This document shows positions 25,834 to 35,186 of a stretch of 64,000 bases of DNA, piece after piece. Source of the DNA: Pseudoduganella lurida (GTDB lineage Bacteria > Pseudomonadota > Gammaproteobacteria > Burkholderiales > Burkholderiaceae_D); the NCBI RefSeq assembly GCF_007830455.1, contig NZ_VLLB01000001.1, positions 1,364,001 to 1,428,000 on the forward strand. The letters run 5' to 3'. The position numbers and the translations under genes are program-made. Position 1 is the first letter of the stretch, and each line of letters begins with the position of its first letter. The notes below the pieces were generated by a model, which saw only the letters and a list, made by a program, of their open reading frames with translations, was not told where the DNA came from and did not search any database.

Positions 25834-26697
25834 CTAGAGGATCTCCACGTCGAGTCCGCCGGCCAGCAGCGGCCGGGCGAGGATCTGGTAGACGTGGATG
25901 TCGAACGCGGCGGCGCGGCGGGCCTTCGGGGGACGGGTGCGGCCGATGCCGGCGCCGAGGTAGCTCCAGTTGTCGATGTACTGCTTCTGCCGCAGCCCGG
26001 CCGATTCCTCGACGATCGCGATGGGCCCCGCATACGGCCAGGGCTTCACGCGCAGGTGCGCCAGCGCATCGAGCATGCGGCTGGCATGGTCGGCGGCGCT
26101 TTCCTCGCCCGTGCAGGCGCCGCTGCAGCGGGCGATCTGGCGCGCGAAGCACGGGCGGCCCGGACTGCCCTTCTCCAGCCCCGTCATCACGGAGCACAGC
26201 TTCGCGGCCTGGGCGATGGTGCGCAGCGCTTCTTGGGCTGCCCTGGGCGTGCCGAACAGGCCGAACAGGCCCTCGGTGCGGCCGAAGTCGAGCTCCTTCG
26301 CGAAGACGATCTCCGGCCGGTGCTCGCGCAGCGCGATGGAGCACATTTCGCGCTGGCGCCGCAGCTTCACGTTGAACAGGGGCTGGTGCTCGCGGATCAG
26401 CATCGCCTCGCGCAGCAGCGCGCCCAGCTCGCCGCCGGTGCGTTCGAAATCGATGTGGCGGGCGCGGCCCAGCATCTGCGCTTCTTCCGGCGTGCGCAGG
26501 TGCGACAGCACGCGGTGCCGGATATTGACGCTCTTGCCGATGTAGATCGGCCGCGCTTCCTCGTCCCTGAAAATGTAGATGCCGGGATGCGGCGGCAGGA
26601 CGTCGATGCAGCTGCGGGGGATATGGGACGGATAGCTGAAGTCGGAGGCGGTGTCGGCGCGGATCAGCAGTCCCACGGAATTGACATGGGTGCGCAT
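25834..26697 (-). CDS. GIY-YIG nuclease, Cho/UvrC-N-like excinuclease
   Basis: The 287-residue protein has an N-terminal GIY-YIG domain (PGIYIFRDEEARPIYIGKS; catalytic Arg in RHRVLSHL). A UvrC-like middle part follows with a Cys cluster (CFARQIARCSGACTGEE). Size and architecture match Cho, the UvrC homologue that makes the 3' incision at bulky lesions. The start at 26697 avoids running into the divergent ygjP-like promoter; an alternative at 26745 adds 16 residues. Confidence 0.85.
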   Translation of the reverse strand: MRTHVNSVGLLIRADTASDFSYPSHIPRSCIDVLPPHPGIYIFRDEEARPIYIGKSVNIRHRVLSHLRTPEEAQMLGRARHIDFERTGGELGALLREAMLIREHQPLFNVKLRRQREMCSIALREHRPEIVFAKELDFGRTEGLFGLFGTPRAAQEALRTIAQAAKLCSVMTGLEKGSPGRPCFARQIARCSGACTGEESAADHASRMLDALAHLRVKPWPYAGPIAIVEESAGLRQKQYIDNWSYLGAGIGRTRPPKARRAAAFDIHVYQILARPLLAGGLDVEIL

Positions 26698-26743
26698 GCC
26701 GGCATCATACTGAATCGAAAGCCTGTGGTACAGTCTCGCCGCC

Positions 26744-27253
26744 ATGACCTCCCCACTGAAATACCTTGGCGCCTACCCGGAAGACACCCGTCACCAGGTG
26801 CAGGCGCTGCTGGCCCAGGACCGCCTGGGCGACATCCTCAAGAAACGTTATCCGAATGCCCACGGCGTGCGCAACGACCGGGCGCTGTACGACTACGTGC
26901 AGGACCTGCGCGACGAATTCCTGCGCAACGCGGCGCCGATCGACAAGGTCACGTTCGACAGCAAGATCCACGTGATCAACCACGCGCTGGGGCTCCACAC
27001 TTCCATTTCGCGCGTCCAGGGCAGCAAGCTGAAGACGAAGCACGAGATCCGCGTGGCGACCATGTTCCGCGACTGCCCCATCGAGTTCCTGCGCATGATC
27101 GCCGTGCACGAGCTGGCGCACGTGAAGGAAAAGCAGCACGACAAGGCGTTCTATAAACTGTGCACTTACATGGAACCGCAGTACCACCAGTACGAGTTCG
27201 ACGTGCGCCTCTACCTCACCCAGCTGGAGCACTCGGGCACGAAGCTGTGGTGA
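26744..27253 (+). CDS. YgjP-like zinc metallopeptidase (DUF45 family)
   Basis: The 169-residue cytoplasmic protein carries an HEXXH zinc site, V-H122-E-L-A-H126, followed by KEKQHDKAF. The third ligand is probably H132, as in YgjP/SprT-like gluzincin-type proteases. Preceding conserved text (RVATMFRDCPIEFLRMI) fits the family. The substrate is unknown. It is divergent from the Cho-like gene, with 46 bases between the two starts. Confidence 0.88.
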   Translation: MTSPLKYLGAYPEDTRHQVQALLAQDRLGDILKKRYPNAHGVRNDRALYDYVQDLRDEFLRNAAPIDKVTFDSKIHVINHALGLHTSISRVQGSKLKTKHEIRVATMFRDCPIEFLRMIAVHELAHVKEKQHDKAFYKLCTYMEPQYHQYEFDVRLYLTQLEHSGTKLW

Positions 27254-27260
27254 CGCGCCT

Positions 27261-27788
27261 TCAGTCCGCAGCGCCGGGCAAGGCCCGCAGCAGCTGCAGC
27301 TCCACCAGCTCCCTGCCGCCGCGGGCAGTGCTCTTGCGTGCATGCTCGACGAAATCCAGTCCCCGGTAGAACTGCATGCCGGCGCGGTTCTCGGCCAGCA
27401 CCCACAGGCTCATCGCGACATACGCATGGCCGACGGCATGCGCGGTGGCGGCTGCGATCAACGACGTGCCGGCGCCAGTGCGCCAGGCATCGGGATGCAC
27501 GTAGATCGCCTGCAGTTCCAGCACCCGGTCTGCGGCAGCGTCCCGGTCCGGACCGAATGCGGCCCAGCCGATCACCTGGCCGCCGCGCTCGGCAACGATG
27601 ACGTTCAACTCGCCGGCGGCGATGACGCCATCCCAGTAAGCCTGCCGTTTCGCCACATCGATCCCGGCCAGGAAGTCGGCCGGAATGATGCCGCGGTAGC
27701 CCACCTGCCAGCCCAGCACGTGGATCTGTCCGATATTCGCGGCATCGGCACGCGTGGCGGGACGGATCCGAACGGGTTCAAGCGCCAT
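27261..27788 (-). CDS. GNAT family N-acetyltransferase
   Basis: The 175-residue protein is a single GNAT domain: LEPVRIRPATRADAANIG at the start, LELQAIYVHPDAWRTGAG-TSLI as motif A (acetyl-CoA pyrophosphate loop) and LWVLAENRAGMQFYRGLDF as motif B. The acceptor is unknown. It is convergent with the YgjP-like gene (7 bases between stops) and followed upstream by the LOG gene on the same strand. Confidence 0.92.
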   Translation of the reverse strand: MALEPVRIRPATRADAANIGQIHVLGWQVGYRGIIPADFLAGIDVAKRQAYWDGVIAAGELNVIVAERGGQVIGWAAFGPDRDAAADRVLELQAIYVHPDAWRTGAGTSLIAAATAHAVGHAYVAMSLWVLAENRAGMQFYRGLDFVEHARKSTARGGRELVELQLLRALPGAAD

Positions 27789-27813
27789 GCGAGCTCCTGA
27801 AAGGGGTGAACCG

Positions 27814-28359
27814 TCAGCGTGCCTGGCCCTTCAGCAGCGCCACCACGGCGGTCGCCTCCTCGGCCACCAGCATGCGCTCGGCATTGCGGGCATGGATGAA
27901 GCCCTCGTCCCTGGCATGCGCGATGAAGTCCACCAGCCGGTCATAGAAGCCGTTCATGTTGTACAGCGCCACCGGCTTGTCGTGGATGCCCAGCTGGGAC
28001 CACGTCAGCATCTCGAACAGCTCTTCCAGCGTGCCCAGGCCGCCGGGCATGGCGATGAAGCCATCCGACAGCTGGGCCATCATCGCCTTGCGCTCGTGCA
28101 TGTCCTTGACGATGAACTGGCGCGTCAGGCCGGCGTGGCCCACTTCGCGCTCGACCAGGGCGCTCGGGATCACGCCCGTCACCTCGCCGCCCAGGCGCAG
28201 CACTTCGTCGGCGATGATGCCCATCAGGCCCACGTTGCCGCCGCCGTAGACCAGCGCCAGGTTGGCGTCGACCAGCGCGGCGGCCAGCATGCGCGCGCCT
28301 TCGGCATACAGGGGGTTGGCGCCGGCATTGGCGCCGCAATACACACAGACAGATTTCAT
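27814..28359 (-). CDS. LOG family (TIGR00730) nucleoside-5'-monophosphate phosphoribohydrolase
   Basis: The 181-residue protein has the LOG signature PGGLGTLEELFEM and a Rossmann start (VCVYCGANAGANP, VYGGGNVGLMG). LOG enzymes remove the base from nucleoside monophosphates. In plants and some bacteria this activates cytokinins, but in most bacteria it is housekeeping nucleotide hydrolysis. The ATG at 28359 lies directly before the first beta strand; longer frames have no support. Confidence 0.92.
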   Translation of the reverse strand: MKSVCVYCGANAGANPLYAEGARMLAAALVDANLALVYGGGNVGLMGIIADEVLRLGGEVTGVIPSALVEREVGHAGLTRQFIVKDMHERKAMMAQLSDGFIAMPGGLGTLEELFEMLTWSQLGIHDKPVALYNMNGFYDRLVDFIAHARDEGFIHARNAERMLVAEEATAVVALLKGQAR

Positions 28360-28424
28360 GGAGAGACTCTTGATACGGTGATGGGAATGCGGTGACGGCG
28401 ACGGGGCAATGCCATGCGGTGCGC

Positions 28425-29093
28425 TCAATGCGTCAGCTTGGCCAGATACTCTTCCGAGAGCTTCTGGAAGCGCGCCAGCGTGTCGCCGCGCAGGTAGGGC
28501 TCGACCTGGATCAGCACCTGGTAGCAGCCGCGCGCCAGCGCCTCGGCCATCGACTGCTGCTCCGTGTACTTGCGCGGGTTGCGCACGTATTCGTAGGACA
28601 GCCAGTACGTCGCCACCACCACCATGTTGGTCGCCATCGCATCGATCTTCAGGTCGTTCGCTTCCAGTGAACCCTCGCTGCGCAGGTCGTCGCACAGCTG
28701 CTTGGCCACCTTGATCTTGTGGGCCAGGATCTGCTTGAAGTGCACTTCCAGCTTGCGGTTGCGCGACAGCAGGTCGTTCAGGTCGCGGTAGAAGAAGCGG
28801 TAGCGCCAGATCAGCTCGAACATCAGGTGCAGGTACTGCCACACGTCCTCGATATTGGAACGGCGCCCGGCCGGTACGTGCAGGATGCGCTCGATCTCCT
28901 GCTCGAACTGGACGAAGATCGAGTTGACGATATCGTCCTTGTTGCGGAAGTGGTAGTACAGGTTCCCCGGCGAGATGCTCATCTCTTCGGCGATCACGGT
29001 GGTCGTGATGTTCGGCTCGCCGAACTCGTTGAACAGTCGCAGCGACAGTTCGAGGATGCGTTCGCGCGTGCGGCGTGGGGGTTTCTGTAGCAT
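28425..29093 (-). CDS. TetR family transcriptional regulator
   Basis: The 222-residue protein has an N-terminal TetR helix-turn-helix (12-60; RERILELSLRLFNEFG, TTVIAEEMSISPGNLYYHFRNKDDI). The ligand domain is long and helical, rich in aromatic residues (WRYRFFYRDL), which suggests a hydrophobic ligand such as a fatty acyl compound. It is on the same strand as the LOG gene, 65 bases upstream. Target genes are not evident. Confidence 0.9.
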   Translation of the reverse strand: MLQKPPRRTRERILELSLRLFNEFGEPNITTTVIAEEMSISPGNLYYHFRNKDDIVNSIFVQFEQEIERILHVPAGRRSNIEDVWQYLHLMFELIWRYRFFYRDLNDLLSRNRKLEVHFKQILAHKIKVAKQLCDDLRSEGSLEANDLKIDAMATNMVVVATYWLSYEYVRNPRKYTEQQSMAEALARGCYQVLIQVEPYLRGDTLARFQKLSEEYLAKLTH

Positions 29094-29177
29094 GGTGGGC
29101 GGGTGCTGTTGTACCGCCGCAAGGATAGCACTGTTGGCGCAATGCGGCAGAACGGGCCACGGCCCGGCCCCCCTGCG

Positions 29178-29516
29178 TCAGTGCTTCTTGCCGGCCGCTT
29201 TCGCCTTGCGCTCGCCGGCCGCCGCGTTGGCCACCTCGAGCCGGGCCCGCAGATCGGCCACCTCTTCCTTCACCGCGGCGAGTTCCCGATGCAGCGGCGC
29301 GATGGCCTCGAGCACCGCGCGGCGCACGCCCTCGTCGGCCTCGCGGCCCAGGGCCTGCTGCCGCGGCGACGGTTTCACGGCGCTCTCCCGCCCCAGGTCG
29401 GCCACGATGCCGGCCCGCGCCGCGCGGGCACCGCGGCCGGACTGCACCTTGGCGCGGCGCGCCGCGAAGTCCTCGAGGCCGGCCTGCCAGATCTGCTGGA
29501 TGCGCTTCTTGACCAT
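29178..29516 (-). CDS. Small coiled-coil, phasin-like protein of unknown function
   Basis: The 112-residue basic protein has KKRIQQIWQAGLEDFAARR at the N-terminus, resembling granule-associated or PhaF-type phasins, and a C-terminal heptad-rich coiled coil (APLHRELAAVKEEVADLRA) ending in a Lys-rich tail. A role in polyhydroxyalkanoate granules is possible but not shown. It starts 10 bases after the stop of the large GGDEF-EAL gene and is probably its operon partner. Confidence 0.65.
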   Translation of the reverse strand: MVKKRIQQIWQAGLEDFAARRAKVQSGRGARAARAGIVADLGRESAVKPSPRQQALGREADEGVRRAVLEAIAPLHRELAAVKEEVADLRARLEVANAAAGERKAKAAGKKH

Positions 29517-29526
29517 CGTTTCTCCG

Positions 29527-32500
29527 TCAGGCCGCCTGCGCCCGTTTCGCCTGGTTGTGCAGCCGGAAGCCTTCGCGGATGTTCTCGCGCAGCACCGCCC
29601 CCTTCCATGGCTTGGTGTAGAAACGGTCGATCGCGCCCTGGTTGATGGCGGCCAGGATCGGCGTCATGTCCGCATAGGCCGACAGCATGATGCGGAACGT
29701 GTCCGGCGCCAGGTTCTTCACCCGTTCCATGAACTCGGTGCCGTTCATCGACGGCATGCACTGGTCGCACAGGATCACCTGCACGCTGTGGCGCGCCAGG
29801 ATGTCGAAGCCCTCGGCCGCGGTCTGCGCGGTGAGGATGCGGTAGCCGTCCTGCGCCAGGAAGTCCGAGAGCACGTCCAGCATGAACGCGTCGTCGTCGA
29901 CGATGAGGAGCGTCGGCTGCTGCAGCGCACGGGGATCGTCCGCCGGCGCCTTCAGGTAGTGTCCTTCGCGCAGCATCTTCTCGAAGTCTTCCGCCGGGAT
30001 CGGGCGGGAGAAATAATATCCCTGCATTTCGTCGCAGTCGTGGCGGCGCAGGTAGGCCAGTTGCGCATCCTTCTCCACGCCTTCCGCGATGACGGTCAGC
30101 TTCATGCTGTGCGCCATGTTGATGATGGCCAGGACGATGGCCGCGTCGTCCGGATTGGACGTCACTTCGCGCACGAAGGCGATGTCGATCTTCAGCTTGT
30201 CGATCGGGAAGCGCTTCAGGTAGGCCAGCGACGAGTAGCCCGTGCCGAAATCGTCGATCGAGATCTTGATGCCCAGTTCCTTCAGGTGCTGCAGCACCTG
30301 GATGGTTTCCTCGGCGTTGCTCATCAGCGAGCTTTCCGTCAGCTCCAGTTCCAGCAGCTCGGGTGGAATATCGTGCTCGCGCAGCGCGCGCAGCACCTCT
30401 TCCTGCAGGCCGCCGACGAAGAACTGGATGCCGGAGACGTTCACCGAGATCTGCACCGAGCCGGCGCCGGAGGCCTTCCACTGCGCGATCTGCCGGCAGG
30501 TATCGTGGATCACCCAGGCGCCCACGCGCACGATCAGGCCCGTCTCCTCCAGCAGCGGGATGAACAGACCCGGCGACACCATGCCGTGGCCGGGTCTGTT
30601 CCAGCGGATCAGCGCCTCGGCGCCGCTGATGCGGCCCGTGCCGATGTCGATCTTGGGCTGGAAGTGCAGCACGAATTCCTGGTTGTCGATGGCGCGGCGC
30701 AGCGCGTTCTCCAGGTCCAGGCGGGCCAGCGACTGGGCGTTCATCTCGGCCGTGAAGAAGCGGAACGCATCGCGGCCCGCTTCCTTGGCGCGGTACATCG
30801 CCGTGTCGGCATACTTGATCAGCGTGTCGGCATCCATGCCATCGTCCGGGAACACCGAGATGCCGATGCTGCAGGTGACGGTGACTTCGTGGCCCTTCAG
30901 GTCGAACGGCTGGCGCATCGCCTCGCGGATCTTGTCCACCACCGGCAGCGCGCTTTGCGGACCGTCCGGCAGCATCAGGATCGCCGCGAACTCGTCGCCG
31001 CCGAAGCGGCCGATGGTGTCGCGCACGCGCAGGCAGTCCACCAGGCGGCTGGAGAACTGGCGCAGCAGCTCGTCGCCGATCGTGTGGCCCAGCGTGTCGT
31101 TGATGTTCTTGAAGCGGTCCATGTCGAGGAACAGCACGGCCAGCGCCCAGCGGTGCTCGGCGGCCTGCGCCAGCGAATGGGTCAGCGATTCGTACAGCTG
31201 GCTGCGGTTCGGCAGGCCCGTGAGCGTGTCGAAGTGGGCCAGCTTGAGCAGCCGGCGTTCCGCTTCCTTGCGCTCCGTGATATCGCGCGCCACGGCCACC
31301 AGGATCCAGTTCTGGCCCGAGCGCAGCGTGCGGCGCTGCACCTCGACCGACAGCAGCGAGCCGTCACGCCGGTGCAGCAGCAGCTCGGCCATCGCGCCGC
31401 CCTGGTCGCCGGCCAGCAGCTTGTCGTACAGTTCCGCCAGCTGCACGGGCGCGGAGCCGGGGCTGTCCTGGCCCACCAGCAGGAAGTCCTCGCGCTCGAA
31501 GCCCAGCATGCGGCAGGCGGTGGCATTCACGTCGACGAAACACATATTGGCGCGGTCGACCAGGAAGATGCCGTCCGCCGTGGCATCCATCGCCAGGCGG
31601 AACCGGCGCAGGTCTTCCGTGAGGCGGATGCGGGCATCCATGTCCTGCTGCAGCTGCGCGTGGTTGCGGCGGATCTCGTCGTACAGCTGCAGGTTCTCGT
31701 AGGCCACCGCGATCTGCGCGGCCACGGTGACGGCGATGCGCTCGTCGACTTCCGAGAAGCCGTCGTCGCCCAGCTTGTCGGCCAGGTACAGCCAGCCGTG
31801 CACGCGCTCGGCCGAGGCGATCGGCACGCCGAGGAAGGAGTGCACGGGCGGATGCTGTTCCGGCAGCCCGAGGTGCCGCGGATCGCCGGGCAGGCTGCCG
31901 CGGCGCACGGCGCGGCCGGAGTCCATCATCTCGCGCAGCACGCCGCCTTCGGGTGCACTGCACACCACGCCGGCCGGTTCGGCGGCGCCGCACTGGCTGA
32001 ACCAGCCGACTGCGCCGCTTTCCTCTTCCAGCACGCCGATGCACGCATATTTCGCCACGCAGATGTTCTGCGCCACGCGGCAGCCGATATCGACCAGCGC
32101 CTGCGGCTCGCGTTCGGCGCCCAGGTCGATGCCCAGCTCGATCAGCGCGGTCAGGCGCAGGCTCACGGCCTGCAGGCTGGTGAGGCTGTTGGACAGGCGC
32201 TGCGTCATCGAATGCAGGCGTTCCGTTTCGCCGTCCGCCACGTCCAGGTTGGCCATCTCGGTGATGCCCTGGGTGCTGGACTCCACTTCATCGAGGTAGC
32301 TGGCCATCTGGTGGCCGATGCCATCGAGCTGGCTGTCGTTCGGCAGCGGCTCGGCAAACGCGGGCAGGCTGGCGCCTTCGTCCATGCCCAGCGCCTCGTG
32401 CACGGTGGCCATGATCACATCGGGGTCGGAAGGCTTCGGCAGCACCCAGCGCACGCCGCAGGCCTGCGCCACGGCGACGGCTTCCCGTTCGCGGTAGGTG

Positions 32501-33141
32501 GCGGTGTAGAAGATGATCGGGACGTTCGTCGTGGCGGGATTCTCGCGCACGCGGGCCACGAATTCGTAGCCGTCCATATTGGGCATCAGGATGTCGGAGA
32601 TGATCAGGTCCGGCCGGTCCCGTTCCATCAGCTGGAGCGCCTCGATGCCGCTGGCCGCCTCGATCAAATGGTGGCCGGAGTAGCCCAGCAGCGTCATCAG
32701 GAACTGGCGGTTCAGCACATGATCGTCGACGATCAGGATGGTGGCGATGTCGTCATTCTTTGGGGGCGACATCTCCCCCGGCAAAAAAGACTCGATCTGG
32801 GTCACGAAGCTGTCCGGCTCGATCGGCTTGCCGATGTAGCCGTCGAAGCCGGCCGCCAGCAGGCGTTCGCGGTCGCCCACCATGGCCAGCGCCGTCACGG
32901 CCAGCGCGGGAATGTGGCTGGTCTCCGGATCGGCCTTCAGCGCCGTCACCACGCCGTAGCCATCGAGCTTGGGCAGGTGCACGTCGCAGATGATCAGGTC
33001 CGGCCTGTCGCGCCGCGCTGCCGCCACGCCCTCCTCGCCGTCGCTGGCACTGAGCGGCGTATAACCGAACGCACGGAGCAGATAGACCATCAGCTCCATA
33101 TTGGTCGGATTGTCTTCGATGATGAGAATGCGAGCCGACAC
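29527..33141 (-). CDS. Multi-receiver GGDEF-EAL signalling protein (REC-REC-GAF-PAS-GGDEF-EAL-REC)
   Basis: The 1204-residue cyclic-di-GMP protein begins with GTG at 33141 behind GGGAGGGG. Domains: REC1 (3-118, phosphoacceptor D53), REC2 (134-250, D183), a GAF domain (about 345-485), PAS (515-625), GGDEF (632-800), EAL (812-1060) and REC3 (1076-1195, D1126). The GGDEF motif (714-718) and inhibitory I-site R705-x-x-D708 are intact. The EAL motif (842-844) and metal residues in DDFGTGYSS and IAEGVE are also intact, so both synthesis and breakdown look possible. There is no transmembrane segment and no adjacent kinase. The downstream gene is a small coiled-coil protein. Confidence 0.95.
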   Translation of the reverse strand: MSARILIIEDNPTNMELMVYLLRAFGYTPLSASDGEEGVAAARRDRPDLIICDVHLPKLDGYGVVTALKADPETSHIPALAVTALAMVGDRERLLAAGFDGYIGKPIEPDSFVTQIESFLPGEMSPPKNDDIATILIVDDHVLNRQFLMTLLGYSGHHLIEAASGIEALQLMERDRPDLIISDILMPNMDGYEFVARVRENPATTNVPIIFYTATYREREAVAVAQACGVRWVLPKPSDPDVIMATVHEALGMDEGASLPAFAEPLPNDSQLDGIGHQMASYLDEVESSTQGITEMANLDVADGETERLHSMTQRLSNSLTSLQAVSLRLTALIELGIDLGAEREPQALVDIGCRVAQNICVAKYACIGVLEEESGAVGWFSQCGAAEPAGVVCSAPEGGVLREMMDSGRAVRRGSLPGDPRHLGLPEQHPPVHSFLGVPIASAERVHGWLYLADKLGDDGFSEVDERIAVTVAAQIAVAYENLQLYDEIRRNHAQLQQDMDARIRLTEDLRRFRLAMDATADGIFLVDRANMCFVDVNATACRMLGFEREDFLLVGQDSPGSAPVQLAELYDKLLAGDQGGAMAELLLHRRDGSLLSVEVQRRTLRSGQNWILVAVARDITERKEAERRLLKLAHFDTLTGLPNRSQLYESLTHSLAQAAEHRWALAVLFLDMDRFKNINDTLGHTIGDELLRQFSSRLVDCLRVRDTIGRFGGDEFAAILMLPDGPQSALPVVDKIREAMRQPFDLKGHEVTVTCSIGISVFPDDGMDADTLIKYADTAMYRAKEAGRDAFRFFTAEMNAQSLARLDLENALRRAIDNQEFVLHFQPKIDIGTGRISGAEALIRWNRPGHGMVSPGLFIPLLEETGLIVRVGAWVIHDTCRQIAQWKASGAGSVQISVNVSGIQFFVGGLQEEVLRALREHDIPPELLELELTESSLMSNAEETIQVLQHLKELGIKISIDDFGTGYSSLAYLKRFPIDKLKIDIAFVREVTSNPDDAAIVLAIINMAHSMKLTVIAEGVEKDAQLAYLRRHDCDEMQGYYFSRPIPAEDFEKMLREGHYLKAPADDPRALQQPTLLIVDDDAFMLDVLSDFLAQDGYRILTAQTAAEGFDILARHSVQVILCDQCMPSMNGTEFMERVKNLAPDTFRIMLSAYADMTPILAAINQGAIDRFYTKPWKGAVLRENIREGFRLHNQAKRAQAA

Positions 33142-33330
33142 GTTCTCCCCTCCCGATGGTGGTTTTAACCCGGACCCGCGCACGGCCCCGTGTTCAGTAG
33201 CGGACCCGAGGGCCCTCCTTTGATCCAGTATCTCCGATTCCGACCGCGAGCGATGCACGGCACACCAGAGCGCAGGCAGGGCGCAGCGACCGGCGGTCAT
33301 TATTTTAAGGATACTGAATGTTTCTTCTAG

Positions 33331-34263
33331 TCAATTAATTGTACCGGGCGTTGGCAATGGCGTCAAAGCGGCTGCCGCATGCACTTCGGACAGCACCGCC
33401 CGCAGCACCCGCGGGTCGCTGCCGAGGGCCACATGGCCGATGCCGCCGAACGCGATGTCCTTCGCGCCGGGCAGCCGGCAGGAGTCCTGCGGGGCGACGA
33501 TGTTGTCGTGCCAGGACCAGATGGAAGTGAACAAGGCGCGCCGCCCGAAGTCGTCATGCGCCAGCCTTTTCAGCCAGTCGGCGCCGATGCGCATCTGCCG
33601 GGCGTTCTCGCCGGGACCGAGGTGGGCCAGCGCGGTACCGTGATGGGGCGTGGCGATCGTGACGATGCGCGCCACGGCGCCGTCGGGATGGCGGCGCAGC
33701 CAGGCGCGCGCCACCAGGCCGCCCATGGAGTGGCAGACCAGCACGATGCGCGGTGCACCGGTCGCTGCCAGCAGGCGCTGCACGGCCGCTTCCAGCTGCG
33801 GCACGTAGTCCTCGATGGATGCGGTGACGGGCACCAGGTCCACCGCATCGTGGCGGATGCCTTCGCGGCGCAGCAGCGCGCGCAGCGGCGCCCAGTAGCC
33901 GCCATTGCAGCCGTAGCCGTGCACCAGCAGCACGGGCAAGGCTGCCGAAGTGCCCGCGAAACATGGCGCCGGGCGATGCCGCAGCATGTGCCAGGAGGTG
34001 GACAGCATCGACGCGCGGTATTCGCCGGCGAACAGGCGCAGCCGGCCGAGGGGATCGAGCCGGTGTTCCGGCGGCACCACGCTGCCGGCGCGGCGCGCCA
34101 TGCGGAAGTTGTTGGCATTGATCGCCATGCGCACCAGCGCCACCGCCAGCACGGCGCCCAGCAGCGCCAGGTCGGCCGGCATCCAGCCGGTGGCGGCGTA
34201 CCAGATCGCCAGGGCGGCGGCGATCTGCACCAGCATGACGGACAGCAGGATGGCGACGACCAT
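33331..34263 (-). CDS. Membrane-anchored alpha/beta hydrolase (triacylglycerol lipase-like)
   Basis: The 310-residue protein has two N-terminal hydrophobic segments (about 3-25 and 32-48), then an alpha/beta hydrolase fold. It carries the oxyanion motif VLLVHGYGCNGGYW and nucleophile elbow VCHSMGGLVARAW; the catalytic His is probably in GIGHVALG. The family cleaves lipid esters; the anchor would place it at the inner membrane. It lies 13 bases behind trmJ on the same strand. Confidence 0.88.
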   Translation of the reverse strand: MVVAILLSVMLVQIAAALAIWYAATGWMPADLALLGAVLAVALVRMAINANNFRMARRAGSVVPPEHRLDPLGRLRLFAGEYRASMLSTSWHMLRHRPAPCFAGTSAALPVLLVHGYGCNGGYWAPLRALLRREGIRHDAVDLVPVTASIEDYVPQLEAAVQRLLAATGAPRIVLVCHSMGGLVARAWLRRHPDGAVARIVTIATPHHGTALAHLGPGENARQMRIGADWLKRLAHDDFGRRALFTSIWSWHDNIVAPQDSCRLPGAKDIAFGGIGHVALGSDPRVLRAVLSEVHAAAALTPLPTPGTIN

Positions 34264-34276
34264 GGCGCCTGCGCTT

Positions 34277-35041
34277 TCAGTGATCGCGGCCGCGCGCCAT
34301 GATCTGGCGGGCGATGCCGCGCAGGATGTTCACCTCTTCCGTCTCCAGGCCGGTGCGGGCGAACAGGCGCTTCAGGCGCGGCATCAGCTTGCGCGGATTG
34401 TGCGCATCGAGGAAGCCGATCGACACCAGCGCCTCTTCCAGGTGCGTGTACATGCCCTCGATCTGCGCCTGGCTGGCCGCATCGCCGTGGAAGCCGATAC
34501 CGCTCGCGGCGGCACTCTGCCCGGCCAGCCCGGCCATCCGGCATTCGTACAGCAGTACCTGGGCCGCCTGGGCCAGGTTAAGCGAGGAATACTCCGGATT
34601 GGCGGGAATGTTGGCCAGTACGTTGCAGCGCTCGACGATCTCGTTCGGCAGGCCGAAGCGCTCGTTGCCGAAGATGAGCGCGGCGCGCAGGTCGGCGGCG
34701 GCGGCCAGGTGCGTGGCCAGTTCGCGCGGCATCTGCACCGGCGGCGAGAATTCGCGCAGGCGCGCCGACACGGCCGCCGCGTAGTTGATGCCGTCCAGCG
34801 CCTCGGCCATCGTGGCGACGATGCGGGCGCCAGCCAGGATATCCTGGGCGCCGCTGGCAAAGGCCACCGCTTCCTCGTGGTGCAGCGCGCCCTCGACCCG
34901 CGGATTGACGAGCACCAGCTCGCCGAAGCCCATGGTTTTCATGGCGCGCGCGACCGAGCCCACGTTGCCGGGCCGGCTGGTTTCCACCAAGATCACGCGC
35001 AGGCGCGTGAACAGAGAAGATGTGATTTCCTGCTGCATCAT
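34277..35041 (-). CDS. trmJ: tRNA (Cm32/Um32) 2'-O-methyltransferase TrmJ
   Basis: The 254-residue SPOUT methyltransferase modifies position 32 of tRNA. SPOUT/TrmH motifs are clear: RPGNVGSVARAMKTMGFG (motif 1), ALIFGNERFGLPNE (motif 2) and PEYSSLNLAQAAQVLLYE (motif 3 knot). Start is ATG-ATG at 35041/35038. It is divergent from suhB, an arrangement common in beta- and gammaproteobacteria. Confidence 0.95.
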   Translation of the reverse strand: MMQQEITSSLFTRLRVILVETSRPGNVGSVARAMKTMGFGELVLVNPRVEGALHHEEAVAFASGAQDILAGARIVATMAEALDGINYAAAVSARLREFSPPVQMPRELATHLAAAADLRAALIFGNERFGLPNEIVERCNVLANIPANPEYSSLNLAQAAQVLLYECRMAGLAGQSAAASGIGFHGDAASQAQIEGMYTHLEEALVSIGFLDAHNPRKLMPRLKRLFARTGLETEEVNILRGIARQIMARGRDH

Positions 35042-35186
35042 TTAGAATAGCCGTTTTTCGCGTAACGGCAGATTCTACAACGCCGCGCCGCGACCGCTCT
35101 TTGTCACCTTTGTTCACACAGCACTGCCCGCCGCGAGCCCATGCCTGCGCCTGCGAGGGTGGCCTGTCCATTATTACGGAATTGCC

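Noticed and set aside
28975..33168. 1397-codon open frame on the plus strand
   Set aside because: It runs antisense to the GGDEF-EAL gene and has the His/Gln/Ala/Val-rich composition of a mirror frame. The minus-strand gene has complete recognisable domains.
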